Shown here: in pieces, positions 16,971 to 27,759 of the stretch
How positions within the stretch are numbered: the first letter of the stretch is position 1
Layout of the letters: every line of letters begins with the position of its first letter
Source of the DNA: Lederbergia citrisecunda
GTDB lineage: Bacteria > Bacillota > Bacilli > Bacillales > Bacillaceae_C
Length of the DNA stretch: 64,000 nt
Direction: 5' to 3'
Assembly: GCF_018343695.1 (NCBI RefSeq)
Contig: NZ_JAGYPJ010000001.1
Coordinates: forward strand, 3,025,992-3,089,991
The notes under the pieces: generated by a model
What the model was told of the DNA's origin: nothing
Seen by the model: the letters and a program-made list of their open reading frames with translations, nothing else
The model's database searches: none
Position numbers and translations under genes: made by a program

Positions 16971-19231
16971 TGCTCTCCCCCCTTGTCCATCACAGAAAAG
17001 CCTTTGGCGCTAACTTCAACTCCATCTTTCTTATAGGTTGAATTCGTATAGTTGACGATTAGCGTCTTCCCATTGGAATACGTCACTTCCACGATGCCGT
17101 TTTTCGGTACATTTCTACTCTCAATCGTTGTCGATTCTACTTGTCCAAGTGTTTCCTGTATTTGTTTATATTGTTTAATAATATCGTCCTTCCAAACGTT
17201 AAACTCTGACGTATACACATTTTTAGAAGGCGTTTTTGCCAGTAAGTGTGAAGACTCTTCTGTTAGTAGGAAGGATGGGTACGCTCCGTACTCAATCATG
17301 CGGAGCAACTGATCTTCCTGATTTGAGTTAAAATTTGTGAACGGTGCATAAAAAGGAATATACCCTTTCAGCACAATCTGCATAAATGGCACGGTATCTG
17401 TTTCGAATACATAATTCGATGAATTCATTGGAATGTCCAAATATTTATCTGTAGCTGCCCACGCATATACACTCGGTTCATAAAGTGCTGTGTTACCTAC
17501 ATTTTCTTTTAAGACCGAAAAGATATCATTATATGTTTCCAGCGTTTCTTCGCGGGTTAACTTTCTTGATTTGCTAAAATCAGAAAATAACGTATAACCA
17601 CTGGAGTCAACAGCTAAGTTTTCCATTCCATAAGCATCGTAGTTTTTACGATCCTTTTCCGCGATTTCCAACGACTTTTTAGGCGATAAGTAATATGAAG
17701 TGAGATCATTTTCTTTATGGGAAATCGTTTCTGAACTAATTTTTTTAGCGACATCTTTACTTCCAGAAAATCCTGATGCTCTTTCATATGCTGTCGTGTA
17801 GTCAGTGTAGAAATACATAGGGATATTGTCATCTTTTAATGTATTAATAACCGCTTTTGTATCCTTTTTGTTGCCTAGTTTTCTTTCCATTGGAAATTTT
17901 CCTGGAAGTGATCCTGTTAAACCACCATCTGACCAGCCTTTATAAACAACGAACATATCCTCAACACCATTTTTCCTTAATTCGTTTGTGAAATAAGGAA
18001 TGCGGTCGATTGGGGTCATCGGAATAACGGAATTCCAAAGTAGACCCTTTTTCATTTCTCCGCCTAAAAATTCTAAGCGGACATTTGCTTGATCTTCTTG
18101 TTTCGTCAAAATTTCTTGTTCTATTAAATAGTCTTGATATGATTTTGCCATTCCTACGTAATCAGCATCATTATCACTTAAAAAGATGAATCTAAGCTTT
18201 ACGTCCATTTTATTCAATTCTTTTTGATAAACATTGATGCCAGTCATACTTTTACTTGTTGGCTGATAATACTCATATCGATAATTAAATTTTGATGAGA
18301 TGCGATTAAAATCGGTAGAGGCTCCAGCAGGATAAGCAACGATATCTCCATATGAATATCCTTCCTCTACAATGGCGATAAATCCATTGTGCTTAACCCC
18401 ATGGACTGCTCCAAAAACGGGCATTTTTATTTTTTGGACGGGGACGACATCTTCACTTGCTTTCGCTTTATTTTTGATTCCCTCATCAATTCCAAATATG
18501 GATCCTACAAAAGGAGTGCCGCTTGACTTTGCACTTTTTTCATAACGAATGAGTGCCCCGCTTCCATCAGGGATAAACATATAACCTTGGATGTCGTTTT
18601 GGTTTACCGCACCCAAAAACGGATAAACTTGCATAGACACAAGCTTATTGCGTTTATCTTCTTTCATTTTTTCCTGTGGAATAGAAATAACTAATTCATT
18701 GCCTTTTAGTTGTACATCAAGCTGAAACTTAAGCTTGGATTGAAATAATAACACGTCTGCACTAAAACCATTATCCGAAAGTTTTACAGTCGGACTGGAA
18801 TCATTCGTTAAAATGCTCTCTGTTCTTAGTTTTCCTTGGCGATCAGTGTAATCAACCGTAATCGCGGACTGGACAATTTGTTCCCATGTTTTATTCAATC
18901 TAAAATTTTCCGGATGGTCTAAACCAGATCCCCAAACGTAGCCTGTTTTTTTATTTTGCAGCTTAATCGCCAACGATTTTTCATTCACGAAAAGAACCAA
19001 ATCATCGCTTTCAGCTGCTTTTGTATATCCATCGAAAGAAGAATCTTGCTTAATTTCTTGACGGTTATCCGACTCTGGCTGAGTGAATTGAGCTGAAGAA
19101 TACCTTATCGAATGATCGCTTAAATCCATCGTTTCTACAGACTCGTCTGACTTAGCACCAAATGAGTGATTTGCAATGAATAAAACGGGTAATACTATCA
19201 CAGCAACTGCAAACATCCATTTTTTATACAC
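16967..19231 (-). CDS. DUF5696 domain protein of the sugar locus
   Basis: This 754-residue protein has a signal peptide or anchor (about 1-26, WMFAVAVIVLPVLFI) and a large extracellular part. The N-terminal part is beta-rich (KSLAIKLQNKKTGYVWGSG near residues 85-105). The C-terminal part looks like a TIM-barrel-type fold (KNGVEDMFVVYKGWSDGG near 410; FYTDYTTAY near 480). The domain is DUF5696 as I recall it, found with ABC sugar transporters in Bacillus and Paenibacillus, and its biochemical role is unknown. It may be a divergent surface glycosidase or glycan-binding protein. The GTG start at 19231 follows AGGAGG and overlaps the NHL/Yip1 gene by 8 bp. Confidence 0.7.
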   Translation of the reverse strand: MYKKWMFAVAVIVLPVLFIANHSFGAKSDESVETMDLSDHSIRYSSAQFTQPESDNRQEIKQDSSFDGYTKAAESDDLVLFVNEKSLAIKLQNKKTGYVWGSGLDHPENFRLNKTWEQIVQSAITVDYTDRQGKLRTESILTNDSSPTVKLSDNGFSADVLLFQSKLKFQLDVQLKGNELVISIPQEKMKEDKRNKLVSMQVYPFLGAVNQNDIQGYMFIPDGSGALIRYEKSAKSSGTPFVGSIFGIDEGIKNKAKASEDVVPVQKIKMPVFGAVHGVKHNGFIAIVEEGYSYGDIVAYPAGASTDFNRISSKFNYRYEYYQPTSKSMTGINVYQKELNKMDVKLRFIFLSDNDADYVGMAKSYQDYLIEQEILTKQEDQANVRLEFLGGEMKKGLLWNSVIPMTPIDRIPYFTNELRKNGVEDMFVVYKGWSDGGLTGSLPGKFPMERKLGNKKDTKAVINTLKDDNIPMYFYTDYTTAYERASGFSGSKDVAKKISSETISHKENDLTSYYLSPKKSLEIAEKDRKNYDAYGMENLAVDSSGYTLFSDFSKSRKLTREETLETYNDIFSVLKENVGNTALYEPSVYAWAATDKYLDIPMNSSNYVFETDTVPFMQIVLKGYIPFYAPFTNFNSNQEDQLLRMIEYGAYPSFLLTEESSHLLAKTPSKNVYTSEFNVWKDDIIKQYKQIQETLGQVESTTIESRNVPKNGIVEVTYSNGKTLIVNYTNSTYKKDGVEVSAKGFSVMDKGGEQ

Positions 19232-21245
19232 GCAGCAAGGCCTCCTTTACGACGGAATAAACAAAGTCATACACTTGATCCAGTAAAACAAAAATAACGA
19301 ACACGACTAATAGTAAAATCGCCATTCCGAATATCGTAACCAATATATTTCTTATCGTTTCCGAAATGGAATAGTTATGAATCTCTTTAACCATAATAAA
19401 TAGAATAACTAAGCACCAAGCGTAGATAATCCGCATGGAGAATAAGTAAACAAAGTATTCATTTCCGCTTAGCATATTAGAAAGTAATGTAATAGGAAGA
19501 ATAAATACTAAGTATGGCGCCAGAGAATAAATCGTTCCGATGTAAATATCTTTAAATCTTCCTTCACCGTCATTGATCGTACTTACTAAATAATTGACGA
19601 TGATAAAAGCGAGCAGCGGAACAAAGATAATTGCAAACTCGAACAACACATTTGTTTCATCACTTCGATATGAAGAAAAGATGAAACCTGTTTGAAAACG
19701 ATGGATTAAGTAAGCAACAAATAAAAATGCATATAGAATGGTTGCGGATAAAACGGACGCTTTTCCCATCCTCTGTAAATCATAAAAACTATCAATTGGA
19801 TGCTTGAAAAAACGGAATAAAAAGAGAAGCTCAGATATAAGTTTTCTCTTTTTAACATTGCCCCAAACACGGCGATAACCACCGAAAATATTCTTCTTTT
19901 TATCTAAGAATCTGGCAACGTAATATAAGGCGATAAGAACAAACCCAATGACAAGTATTTTTTCAAGATGCTTCTGCATCCATGCATGGCGGACTTCCCA
20001 AAATGAATCTGAATAACCCCAAACATCTTCAGCTAGTCTATATTCCGCTAGTGCTTCATCATATTGTTGTTGCTTGTAATACGCCTTTCCCATCGCTGTA
20101 TGAGCAAGACCAAACGAAGAGTTCAGCGAAAGCACAGACTCCCAGTATTTCTGACTTTGAACATACAGACCATCCTTGTATAAAGCGATACCTTCATGAA
20201 CCAAATTTGCGAATGCAGTAGGCTCAAAAACTTGTATCATGCCAGTCTCTTTATCTGATACATAAATTCTTCCGGACTGATCAACAGCTATTCCACTTGG
20301 TTGTTTAAATAACCCGAGGCGATTCGTCCCATCATCTTTACCGCCGAAGATAAATAAAAAGTTTCCATAGCTATCAAATTCAAAAATTTTTCCAGAAGCA
20401 TTCATGACGAACATATTGCCGTTTGCATCAACCGTAATGTCTACAAGAGCGGCATCATCTAAAATATAAGGATGTAGCATATTTTGTCCTGCTACATTCA
20501 ATTTTTTAATGACTTCCGTCTTTGTACCTTGCGTGACGGAATAGATGAGACCTTCTTCATCTATTCCCAAGTTGTCTGGTGCAGGCGGGGTTTTCATAAA
20601 TAAAGATGCCTTTTGCTTCTCTGAAGCTATTAAATTACGAAGAACTGAACTTAAGGAAACTTCCGTCCGATTTACACCATAGTAGCCAAGAAATTCGCCT
20701 TCACGACTAAGCTGCATCATTCCATTCGTTGAGCCTTCTCCGATGACGTAAATATTACCCCTACGGTCAACCGCTACTTTTTGTGGCTTATATGGCGATT
20801 TGCTACCGAATAAAGGAGAATCAGGCTTTCCATATTCTTGCTTTAGCTCCCCTTTATTTGAGAAGCGAAATACCTTTTCCTTTTCATAATCCGCTACATA
20901 TATATCGCCTTGCTCGTCTACAAATACACCTTTAGGTACACCAAAGATTCCGGCACCAATTTCAGCGACAATGTCACCTTTGGAATTTGCAACAAGCACC
21001 TTTTTCTTTCCTGAATCCACTACATATATAGAACCTTTATCGTCTATGAAAATATCTTCTGGATTAACGATATCCGCACCAGTAAATAAGCGCCCGAGTG
21101 GTTCGTACGCTGTTTGTGTCTCTATCAAATCCCCACTTGGTGATACGGTTAATGTGGTATATGGAGCTGATGCCAAGGCAACCGTAAGAAAGGGAAAAAG
21201 GACGAATATCGATGCACATATGATAACTTTGAAAATTTGTCGCAT
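19224..21245 (-). CDS. NHL-repeat/TPR/Yip1 membrane protein
   Basis: The 673 residues make a three-part protein. After a signal peptide (about 1-27), NHL-type six-stranded repeats occupy about 45-340, with recurrent units such as DIFIDDKGSIYVVDSG, GVFVDEQGDIYVADYE and GIAVDQSGRIYVSDKE. A TPR-like pair (about 350-415, YKQQQYDEALAEYRLAEDVWGY) follows, then a membrane helix and a Yip1-like membrane domain (about 470-673). The propeller should face outside and could bind glycan or partner proteins, while Yip1 domains have unclear bacterial roles. It overlaps the DUF5696 gene by 8 bp and follows the permease gene by 15 bp, so all are cotranscribed. Confidence 0.72.
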   Translation of the reverse strand: MRQIFKVIICASIFVLFPFLTVALASAPYTTLTVSPSGDLIETQTAYEPLGRLFTGADIVNPEDIFIDDKGSIYVVDSGKKKVLVANSKGDIVAEIGAGIFGVPKGVFVDEQGDIYVADYEKEKVFRFSNKGELKQEYGKPDSPLFGSKSPYKPQKVAVDRRGNIYVIGEGSTNGMMQLSREGEFLGYYGVNRTEVSLSSVLRNLIASEKQKASLFMKTPPAPDNLGIDEEGLIYSVTQGTKTEVIKKLNVAGQNMLHPYILDDAALVDITVDANGNMFVMNASGKIFEFDSYGNFLFIFGGKDDGTNRLGLFKQPSGIAVDQSGRIYVSDKETGMIQVFEPTAFANLVHEGIALYKDGLYVQSQKYWESVLSLNSSFGLAHTAMGKAYYKQQQYDEALAEYRLAEDVWGYSDSFWEVRHAWMQKHLEKILVIGFVLIALYYVARFLDKKKNIFGGYRRVWGNVKKRKLISELLFLFRFFKHPIDSFYDLQRMGKASVLSATILYAFLFVAYLIHRFQTGFIFSSYRSDETNVLFEFAIIFVPLLAFIIVNYLVSTINDGEGRFKDIYIGTIYSLAPYLVFILPITLLSNMLSGNEYFVYLFSMRIIYAWCLVILFIMVKEIHNYSISETIRNILVTIFGMAILLLVVFVIFVLLDQVYDFVYSVVKEALLRV

Positions 21246-21260
21246 TTGCCTCCCCCTTTC

Positions 21261-22142
21261 TTACTTGATTCCCGAATGCGCCATTGTATTCATGACTTGA
21301 CTTTGTAAAATGATAAAAATGATTAAATTTGGTAAGAACATAATTAAAGAAGCTGCTGCTGCAATTCCTTGACCAGCAACTGTATTACCACCTGTTACCT
21401 GCGATGCAAGAGTCGACATATAAAATGAGAACGTCTTTAACCCTTCATCATTCACATAAAGTGTCGAGGTTTCAATATTGTTCCAAACTGTCTGGAAGGA
21501 CAAAATAGCGACTGTAGCGATTGCTGGTTTTATAAGCGGAATAATGATCGTTACAAAAATCCTGAAATCCGATGCACCGTCCATCCTAGCCGCTTCTACT
21601 AGTTCATTTGGTATTTGATCAATGAACTGTTTTACCAAAAATAACCCAATTGGCATAGCCAAAAGAGGTAAAATATGAACCCAAAACGAATTAATCAATC
21701 CAATCTTTTCAATCAATAAATATCTTGGAATAGCTACAGCTGCAGGAACGAACATTAATGCAAGTGTGTTAATTTCAAAAATGGTTTTCTTTAATAAGAA
21801 ATTTTTCTTCGATAACGCGTATCCAGCCATCGTACTAAATAGAATCGTTAGAAATACAACAATAATCGTCACAACGATACTATTGAATAAATACCGAGAG
21901 ATTGGAATGCCTGACGCGTTCGTCTGTGCAAACAAATCAACAAAGTTTTGAAATGTTGGCTTTTGCACAAAAAAACGAGGTGGATAGGCAAACAACTCAT
22001 CTATTGGCTTGAATGCATGAAAAATAATATAAATAATCGGCAAAGCCATAAATATGGCCAGTGGTACTAAAAACGCATAGAACTTCATCTGACTTTTATG
22101 AAACTTTGTCGGGTTTATCTTTGTACCTTGAAAGGCGGACAT
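21261..22142 (-). CDS. Carbohydrate ABC transporter permease (MalG type, second pair)
   Basis: The 293-residue permease has six predicted helices and an EAA loop ([21 protein letters not shown]). The start is the ATG at 22142, preceded by AAGGAGGG. A longer in-frame extension to 22430 is rejected because it runs through a GC-rich intergenic repeat and reads as Arg/Pro-rich nonsense. It pairs with the permease at 22447 to form the second transporter channel of the locus. Confidence 0.88.
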   Translation of the reverse strand: MSAFQGTKINPTKFHKSQMKFYAFLVPLAIFMALPIIYIIFHAFKPIDELFAYPPRFFVQKPTFQNFVDLFAQTNASGIPISRYLFNSIVVTIIVVFLTILFSTMAGYALSKKNFLLKKTIFEINTLALMFVPAAVAIPRYLLIEKIGLINSFWVHILPLLAMPIGLFLVKQFIDQIPNELVEAARMDGASDFRIFVTIIIPLIKPAIATVAILSFQTVWNNIETSTLYVNDEGLKTFSFYMSTLASQVTGGNTVAGQGIAAAASLIMFLPNLIIFIILQSQVMNTMAHSGIK

Positions 22143-22232
22143 GTTGTTCCCTCCTTGATCAATGACGCCTTGGCGGAATAGTGAAGATATTATTAGGTTT
22201 GCTTGATATATTTTGGTTTTGTCAAAGCTCTG

Positions 22233-22440
22233 TTGATTATGAAACTTTTGATTTCCGCTACAGGCACTCGCTTTCCGCGGGCGGTTCGGAAGCCTCCTCG
22301 GCGCTTGACGCGCCTGCGGGGTCTCCCGTATACCGTTTTTCCCGCGACGGACAGGACGTCCTAGTGTCAACGCAGGCCACAGGACGTGGCCGGCTTTAGT
22401 CGACCAGAAGTCTCGCACCTTCCGCTCCAATCAACATGAA
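22233..22440. repeat. Nested GC-rich intergenic repeat inside the sugar operon
   Basis: The 300-bp gap between two permease genes holds a GC-rich block unlike its AT-rich surroundings. Outer parts carry GGAGCGGAAGGTGCGAGAC and GCGGAAAGCGAGTGCCTGTA (minus strand), which I recognise as a repeat widely scattered between genes in Bacillaceae. An internal module (GTCGACTAAA then CCACGTCCTGTGGCC) is shared, on the opposite strand, with the repeat at 15.9-16.1 kb. This looks like one repeat inserted in another. No protein-coding function is apparent. Confidence 0.65.
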
Positions 22441-22446
22441 ATCAAC

Positions 22447-23340
22447 TTAATCTTTTTCCCCAAATAGTTTCCAAGCAAATTTTGAGAATGCATAAACGAC
22501 AATCAATAATACGACAGAAATCGCTGCAGCATATCCCATTTCATAACGGATGAATCCGTAGTCCTCCAAATGGTTTACCATGAGCTGCCCGGCGTATTGT
22601 GGAGTCGGATTTGCGCCGGATAGGGCTACACCAATTGCTCCTGCTTGGAAGGTTCCAACGACAGCCATTACTGCGCCGAATAACATTTGTGGTCTCATGG
22701 ATGGAATCGTAATATATATAACTTCTTGAAAACGATTTTTAATTCCATCAATATATCCAGCTTCATAAATCTCACTGTCAATGTTCAAAACACCTGACAG
22801 CATCGCTAGGAATCCTACTCCCATACTCCCCCATAATGTTACGAAAATCATAATCTTCATTAAGAAATGAGGTGATTGTAACCATTGAATAGGTTCAAAG
22901 AGTACACCCATCGTAATTAATAGACTATTTAAGTATCCTGTTTCATCTCCACTAAAAATTATCGTCCACACAACAGCCATTGCGATTCCCGCTGTCATGG
23001 ATGGAGAATAAATAATTAATGCTAATATCGTTCTCATTGTTTTCGGTACTTGAGCGAGGGCCCAAGCGAGAATAAAAGAGAGGAGATATCCACCTGGTCC
23101 AACGATCAATGCAAACGTCAATGTGTTCGGCAAAACGATCTGCATAAACACTTCATCCTGAGTGAGGAGACTGACATAATTGCTCAACCCAATAAAGGAT
23201 GGAGCTTGGATTGCATTAAAGTACGTAAACGATAAATAGATTGCCGCAACTACCGGGATAATAATGAACGCGGTAAATAAAATGATATACGGTCCAAGGA
23301 AGGCCCAATGTGACCAATCCATTTTTTTCTTAATCTTCAT
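22447..23340 (-). CDS. Carbohydrate ABC transporter permease (MalF/UgpA type, second pair)
   Basis: The 297-residue permease has six predicted helices and an EAA-like loop ([22 protein letters not shown]). It is the partner of the permease at 21261. Its ATG at 23340 overlaps the end of the CBM-SBP fusion gene by 11 bp, so translation is coupled. The gene order binding protein, MalF-type, MalG-type is the usual CUT1 order. Confidence 0.88.
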   Translation of the reverse strand: MKIKKKMDWSHWAFLGPYIILFTAFIIIPVVAAIYLSFTYFNAIQAPSFIGLSNYVSLLTQDEVFMQIVLPNTLTFALIVGPGGYLLSFILAWALAQVPKTMRTILALIIYSPSMTAGIAMAVVWTIIFSGDETGYLNSLLITMGVLFEPIQWLQSPHFLMKIMIFVTLWGSMGVGFLAMLSGVLNIDSEIYEAGYIDGIKNRFQEVIYITIPSMRPQMLFGAVMAVVGTFQAGAIGVALSGANPTPQYAGQLMVNHLEDYGFIRYEMGYAAAISVVLLIVVYAFSKFAWKLFGEKD

Positions 23341-26272
23341 TTTTTTCGCCTGCCCAACTCTTCACTTGATCAATGGAAGGAATGTGATAAGGCTTGACCA
23401 TCTTTCCATTTTTCATATAGCCAAACTCCTCCATTTTCCGGCTGATTTCACGATTAATGGCAATGACGGAATCATCTACTGCCGATCGTGGATTTTCTCC
23501 ATCAAAGACAATCCGATTCCAAATATTACTTAATTCCCTTTCCACCATATAAGCTCCCGGTGTTTTCGGTACTTCTTGCAAATACTCCCATTGTTTTAAA
23601 ATGGTCTCTTTATGTTCCTCAGGCCAAGGAAGCTGTTTGAATGCTTCTAAATTTGCTGAATTCCACATATACTCCGGCCCATATAATGTCTGTAAGGTCG
23701 TGGCAAAGTCAACTTGTGTATCTGTAGACATCCACCATTTTAAGAACTCCCATGATTTTTCTCGGTCTTTCGTACCTTTGAAAATCATCGATGATTGCCC
23801 AGATCCTGTTGCCCATCTCTCTACCGTTCCGTCTTGTTGTTTAATGCCTGGATATGGGGAAATATCCCACCATCCCGCAATTTCTGGAGCCGCAGCGGTT
23901 AATTGGACATATGTCGAGAAGTTTGCAATCCCTATTGGTAGCGTTGAATAGCGGAAGTGATTATAAAAATTAGGAACTTGCATCGGCATGCTGTAAATCG
24001 TATTTAACTTAGCCATGAATTCGATCGCTTTTAATGAATCTTCTTCACCGATAGCTGTTCGCATTCCATCTTCTTCATACAAATCACCACTAAATTGATA
24101 TATAAATGGTGCTGTAGTTTGGAACGACTTGAATCCTCCCGCTCCAGCAATCGGAGTATAGTAATTCATCCCAAACCTTTGAAGTTCAGGTAAGATTTTT
24201 ACAACATCATCCCACGTATCAGGGACAGGAATTTTTAATGCATTAAGAATATCCTTCCGATAAAATTGCACATAAAAATCTTGCGTTTCCGGTAAGGCAT
24301 ATACTGAATCATCAATCATGAGAGGTAAAAAAGCTCCTGGTGAAAATTGATTACTATAATCCTCAAAATCACTGAACTCATGTAAATCAACTGCTGCTCC
24401 ACGAATTGACAATTCATAAGGAAGCCAGTTACTAATTCCAATCGCAACATCCGGCTGATTATTCGCAGCACTCGCCAAAATTAATTTTCCTTCATCAGGC
24501 ATAATTGAAAACTTCACTTTAATCCCAGTCTTCGGAGTAAATGTCTGATCTGCCAGGTTTTGGATAATATCAACATATTGACGCTGACGATTGACCCATA
24601 TTTCAATTGTTTGATCATCTGCACTTGATGCGGAATAATTACCCGCTGAAAACGACTGAACAAAGCGTTTCATTCCATTCCAAGTTTTTGCGAAATAGCC
24701 TGGAGTGGGAGCAGGCAACTGATTTTCCCCATGAATATAAAAGCGGTCTACTAGTAATGGCTGCTTTGGTAATTCTAATAATAAGTTTCCGAGTAATTGG
24801 GCGACAGAGGATGATCCTTCCGTTAATTCTGTCAATCGATTCGGAATTTCATTCGGATTCTTATTTAATGTCCGTAATTTTTTCACGGCCATGTTCAAAG
24901 AAACAATATCTTTTGACTCGTTCCCCTTGTTCAATTCAGTGAGATATTTACTCTCTTCTTCAAGGCGATTTGCCCAACCATCTATTTTCTTTTCGGCATC
25001 AGGAAAATACTCGTTAATCTTCCACCCTCTTGAACGGTCATTTTGATTTCCCGTCAGCTTTTTAATAGAAAGGGCGAATTCCTGCATTTCCTTAATCACT
25101 TCATTTATAGTAAAAATGGATCTTTCTACAGGAGAAGCATCTGCTTCTAAAGAAATCTCATGATTACCTTTTGTTAAATAGAATAAATAAGGATCTCCTT
25201 TTTCATCCTTTAGTGTTGTATTCACCCATTTTTTATTGAACTCAAATGGGAATAATGACACTTCGCTAAATGGAATCTCTCCGTCAATCAATAACTTTCT
25301 GAAAACCGTACCGCCTGTCTCTTTCTTTTGTAAAACTTTAAACGTGAGCTGATAATAGCCATCTTCCGCTATTGAAACGTTCCAATTCACGCGTTGACCA
25401 CTTTCTCGCCAAGAATCTCCACCAACTGTGTTCAACAATAAGTATTTCGGGTTATTCGGAACTACGGAAGAACCGGTAGTAGCCACAGGTCGAATATAGG
25501 AACTGTTTTTTGTATATCCTTTTTCAGCCTCTTGGATGATCAAGGAATTAACTTTATGATCATTTTTATTATTTTGTAGATAATCTTTATACGAGATTAA
25601 CTTAGTCGGAGAATGTACATATACATTCCCAACCAACATTTCACCTTTTAAGTGAGTTAGTGTGATCGTATTCTTACCTTTTTTCAAATAATACTTTAAT
25701 GATTCTGCTTGGAGGTTACTTGCATCAGTAGCACTGATTTTGCCCCATTCAGGAATAACTTCTTGATTCGGAATAATTTCATTGCCAAAACGATCCGTGT
25801 CAAATGTATCCTTTACACTTTTCCACTTAAGTGGAAATACGATTCTTCTACTCTCGTAAAATGGATATTCGCCATTTATGAGGATTGAACCCTCTATTGG
25901 AACAACCTCTTTACTAATCGGATAATAGTCAAAAGAGATTTCATATAAACCATCTTCTGGCACCGAAACACTCAATGATAATGATTGATTATGCCAATAG
26001 AAGACACGATCCCCATAGTCCTTACTGTTTTCAGATGCAAGCAGGTCATCCTCTTTTACATCTAAAAAGGTAGATGGAGAGATAGACGCCTCAAAATTTG
26101 AGGCGTTCTCTACTCCATCTTCCTTCCATTGTTCTAGGATGGTATGATAGCGCTCTTCAACGACATTTTCGATTGTTTGGTCTTTGGAAGCGTCCTTTTC
26201 AGCAAACGTGCTTTCCTTTGGAATAACTAATAGCCATAATAAAGCCAAACAAATCATTATTTTCGTCTTCAT
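23330..26272 (-). CDS. Sugar-binding protein fused to N-terminal beta-sandwich modules
   Basis: The protein has 980 residues, about twice the usual size. A signal peptide (to about 24, [11 protein letters not shown]) has no lipobox Cys. Two similar jelly-roll-like modules follow (about 60-230 and 245-390). Both have the pattern [17 protein letters not shown] / [15 protein letters not shown], then INGEYPF / IDGEIPF, and KKGKNTITL / [10 protein letters not shown] helical linker (about 395-570) leads to a family 1 extracellular binding-protein domain (about 580-960; [44 protein letters not shown]). It likely binds oligosaccharide on the surface and feeds the permeases at 22447 and 21261. Being unlipidated, it may be held by the modules or another partner. 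Confidence 0.78.
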   Translation of the reverse strand: MKTKIMICLALLWLLVIPKESTFAEKDASKDQTIENVVEERYHTILEQWKEDGVENASNFEASISPSTFLDVKEDDLLASENSKDYGDRVFYWHNQSLSLSVSVPEDGLYEISFDYYPISKEVVPIEGSILINGEYPFYESRRIVFPLKWKSVKDTFDTDRFGNEIIPNQEVIPEWGKISATDASNLQAESLKYYLKKGKNTITLTHLKGEMLVGNVYVHSPTKLISYKDYLQNNKNDHKVNSLIIQEAEKGYTKNSSYIRPVATTGSSVVPNNPKYLLLNTVGGDSWRESGQRVNWNVSIAEDGYYQLTFKVLQKKETGGTVFRKLLIDGEIPFSEVSLFPFEFNKKWVNTTLKDEKGDPYLFYLTKGNHEISLEADASPVERSIFTINEVIKEMQEFALSIKKLTGNQNDRSRGWKINEYFPDAEKKIDGWANRLEEESKYLTELNKGNESKDIVSLNMAVKKLRTLNKNPNEIPNRLTELTEGSSSVAQLLGNLLLELPKQPLLVDRFYIHGENQLPAPTPGYFAKTWNGMKRFVQSFSAGNYSASSADDQTIEIWVNRQRQYVDIIQNLADQTFTPKTGIKVKFSIMPDEGKLILASAANNQPDVAIGISNWLPYELSIRGAAVDLHEFSDFEDYSNQFSPGAFLPLMIDDSVYALPETQDFYVQFYRKDILNALKIPVPDTWDDVVKILPELQRFGMNYYTPIAGAGGFKSFQTTAPFIYQFSGDLYEEDGMRTAIGEEDSLKAIEFMAKLNTIYSMPMQVPNFYNHFRYSTLPIGIANFSTYVQLTAAAPEIAGWWDISPYPGIKQQDGTVERWATGSGQSSMIFKGTKDREKSWEFLKWWMSTDTQVDFATTLQTLYGPEYMWNSANLEAFKQLPWPEEHKETILKQWEYLQEVPKTPGAYMVERELSNIWNRIVFDGENPRSAVDDSVIAINREISRKMEEFGYMKNGKMVKPYHIPSIDQVKSWAGEKNED

Positions 26273-26300
26273 ACTATATATACCTCCTAGTGATGTGGCT

Positions 26301-27680
26301 TTATTTTAAAGCCTCTGCTGCTTCCTTACTTTTTTCATTTGCTAATTGATTTAATTGTGCTGCGTAATCTTCAACTTTCAAGTCGCCTCTTACAAAGCTG
26401 TCTATCATTTGAGCCATATTTGCATTTTCATTTTCTCCTGCTTTTACGCCTGTTGGAGCTTCCCATCTAGATTGTACATATCCAGGAACTGTTTTAACTG
26501 GCTCCAAGATTGCTTCACTTAGATTGTCGTATGCTTTACGTAAACCAGGTACATCTAGTTGTGAGAAATACTCATCAAGAATTTCAGGATCAGTATTTAC
26601 AGGTAATGTATTAACTGTTTTTCCTTCTTTATCAGCAATTTCCATACGTTTCATAAATCCTTCTTTTCCAAAGGACATATATTTAGCAAACAAATATGCT
26701 TCTTCTGCATGTTTAGTAGATTTAGAGATTCCAAGTAAGTCATTTGTAATAACAGTTCTTCCACCTGGGATACCGATGAAATCAAATTCAAAGCTAGCAT
26801 TTTCAGTTAAGCTTGAAATCGCCCAAGAACCATCCCATTGCATACCAATTCCGCCATTTAACCAAACTTGGCTTGGATCTTCTCCATTGAATTTTGCTTT
26901 TTGATCATCTGTCAATACTTCATATGCATAACCATTTGTCGTAATTTCTTTTGCCAAGTTTACGCCTGCGATGAACTCTTTGCTATCAAGTGCATATTGT
27001 CCATCTTTATATGTGTACCAACCCATATCAGGGTTTGCAGCTGCTGGGTACCAGTCAGGAATGGAGAATGGATTTGTTAGTCCAACTGCTCCTTCATTAA
27101 CATTCGTTACATCTTTTACTGCTTTCGTAAATTCTTCAATAGATGCTCCCATTTCAGGGTAATCAAGATTTGCTTTATTGAATAAATCTTTGTTTACAAA
27201 ATATCCTAAAAAGTGCTGTGCGTTTGGTACAGCTGCGACTTTGTCATTAAATACTGCAGATTGGCGAACAACTTCAGGAACATTTTCATAATCTGTATCT
27301 GCTGCTGTTAATTCGGTTAAATCTAATAGCCAATCATTAGAAAGAGCTAGTGGCAATTGTGAAATGCTAAATACATCTGGCATTTCCCCTGCACTTGCAG
27401 CAGTAGATAATGCTTCATTCCAGTCACCTGCTATTTCAAAAACTTTAATCTTAATATTTGGGTGTGCTTCTTCAAACGCTTTAACCATAAGACGCTCTAA
27501 ATTTTGTTCTTCTTCTGTTCCAAGAGCCCAGTTTGCATAAGAAAGCGTTACGTTTTCTTGTTTTTCAGCAGGTTTATCATTGTTTTCTTCTTTTTCTTTC
27601 CCTGTTTCTTTCGTGTTAGAGCAAGCAGCCATTGTAAACACAAGTGCTAACACTGCTAAAATCGAAAACAACTTTTTCAT
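26301..27680 (-). CDS. Extracellular sugar-binding lipoprotein
   Basis: The protein has 459 residues. A lipoprotein signal ends in the lipobox MAAC (Cys at about residue 20), followed by an acidic, Lys/Glu-rich linker and a family 1 solute-binding domain (WALGTEEEQNLERLMVKAFEEAHPNIKIKVFEIAGDW start; MQWDGSWAI middle). It is the first structural gene after the LacI-type regulator. The locus has two binding proteins and two permease pairs. I pair this with the permeases at 16098 and 14853, or it shares the others; order does not settle it. Confidence 0.87.
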   Translation of the reverse strand: MKKLFSILAVLALVFTMAACSNTKETGKEKEENNDKPAEKQENVTLSYANWALGTEEEQNLERLMVKAFEEAHPNIKIKVFEIAGDWNEALSTAASAGEMPDVFSISQLPLALSNDWLLDLTELTAADTDYENVPEVVRQSAVFNDKVAAVPNAQHFLGYFVNKDLFNKANLDYPEMGASIEEFTKAVKDVTNVNEGAVGLTNPFSIPDWYPAAANPDMGWYTYKDGQYALDSKEFIAGVNLAKEITTNGYAYEVLTDDQKAKFNGEDPSQVWLNGGIGMQWDGSWAISSLTENASFEFDFIGIPGGRTVITNDLLGISKSTKHAEEAYLFAKYMSFGKEGFMKRMEIADKEGKTVNTLPVNTDPEILDEYFSQLDVPGLRKAYDNLSEAILEPVKTVPGYVQSRWEAPTGVKAGENENANMAQMIDSFVRGDLKVEDYAAQLNQLANEKSKEAAEALK

Positions 27681-27721
27681 GGATCATCTCTCCTAATTTA
27701 GTAATAATTCTTTTATTGAAA

Positions 27722-27744
27722 TAGAATGGAGCGTACTCCATCTA
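27722..27744 (-). terminator. Hairpin between the regulator and first transport gene
   Basis: TGGAG-TACG-CTCCA forms a stable UACG-loop stem extended by TAGA/TCTA with one bulge. It follows the LacI-type stop by about 15 bp. The T-rich flank is weak, so it may be a partial terminator or a processing site that lets the regulator be expressed at a different level from the transport genes. Confidence 0.45.
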
Positions 27745-27759
27745 GATTTCACTAGTTAA

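Noticed and set aside
22143-22430. N-terminal extension of the permease ending at 21261
   Set aside because: It runs through a GC-rich intergenic repeat. The ATG at 22142 has AAGGAGGG at correct spacing.
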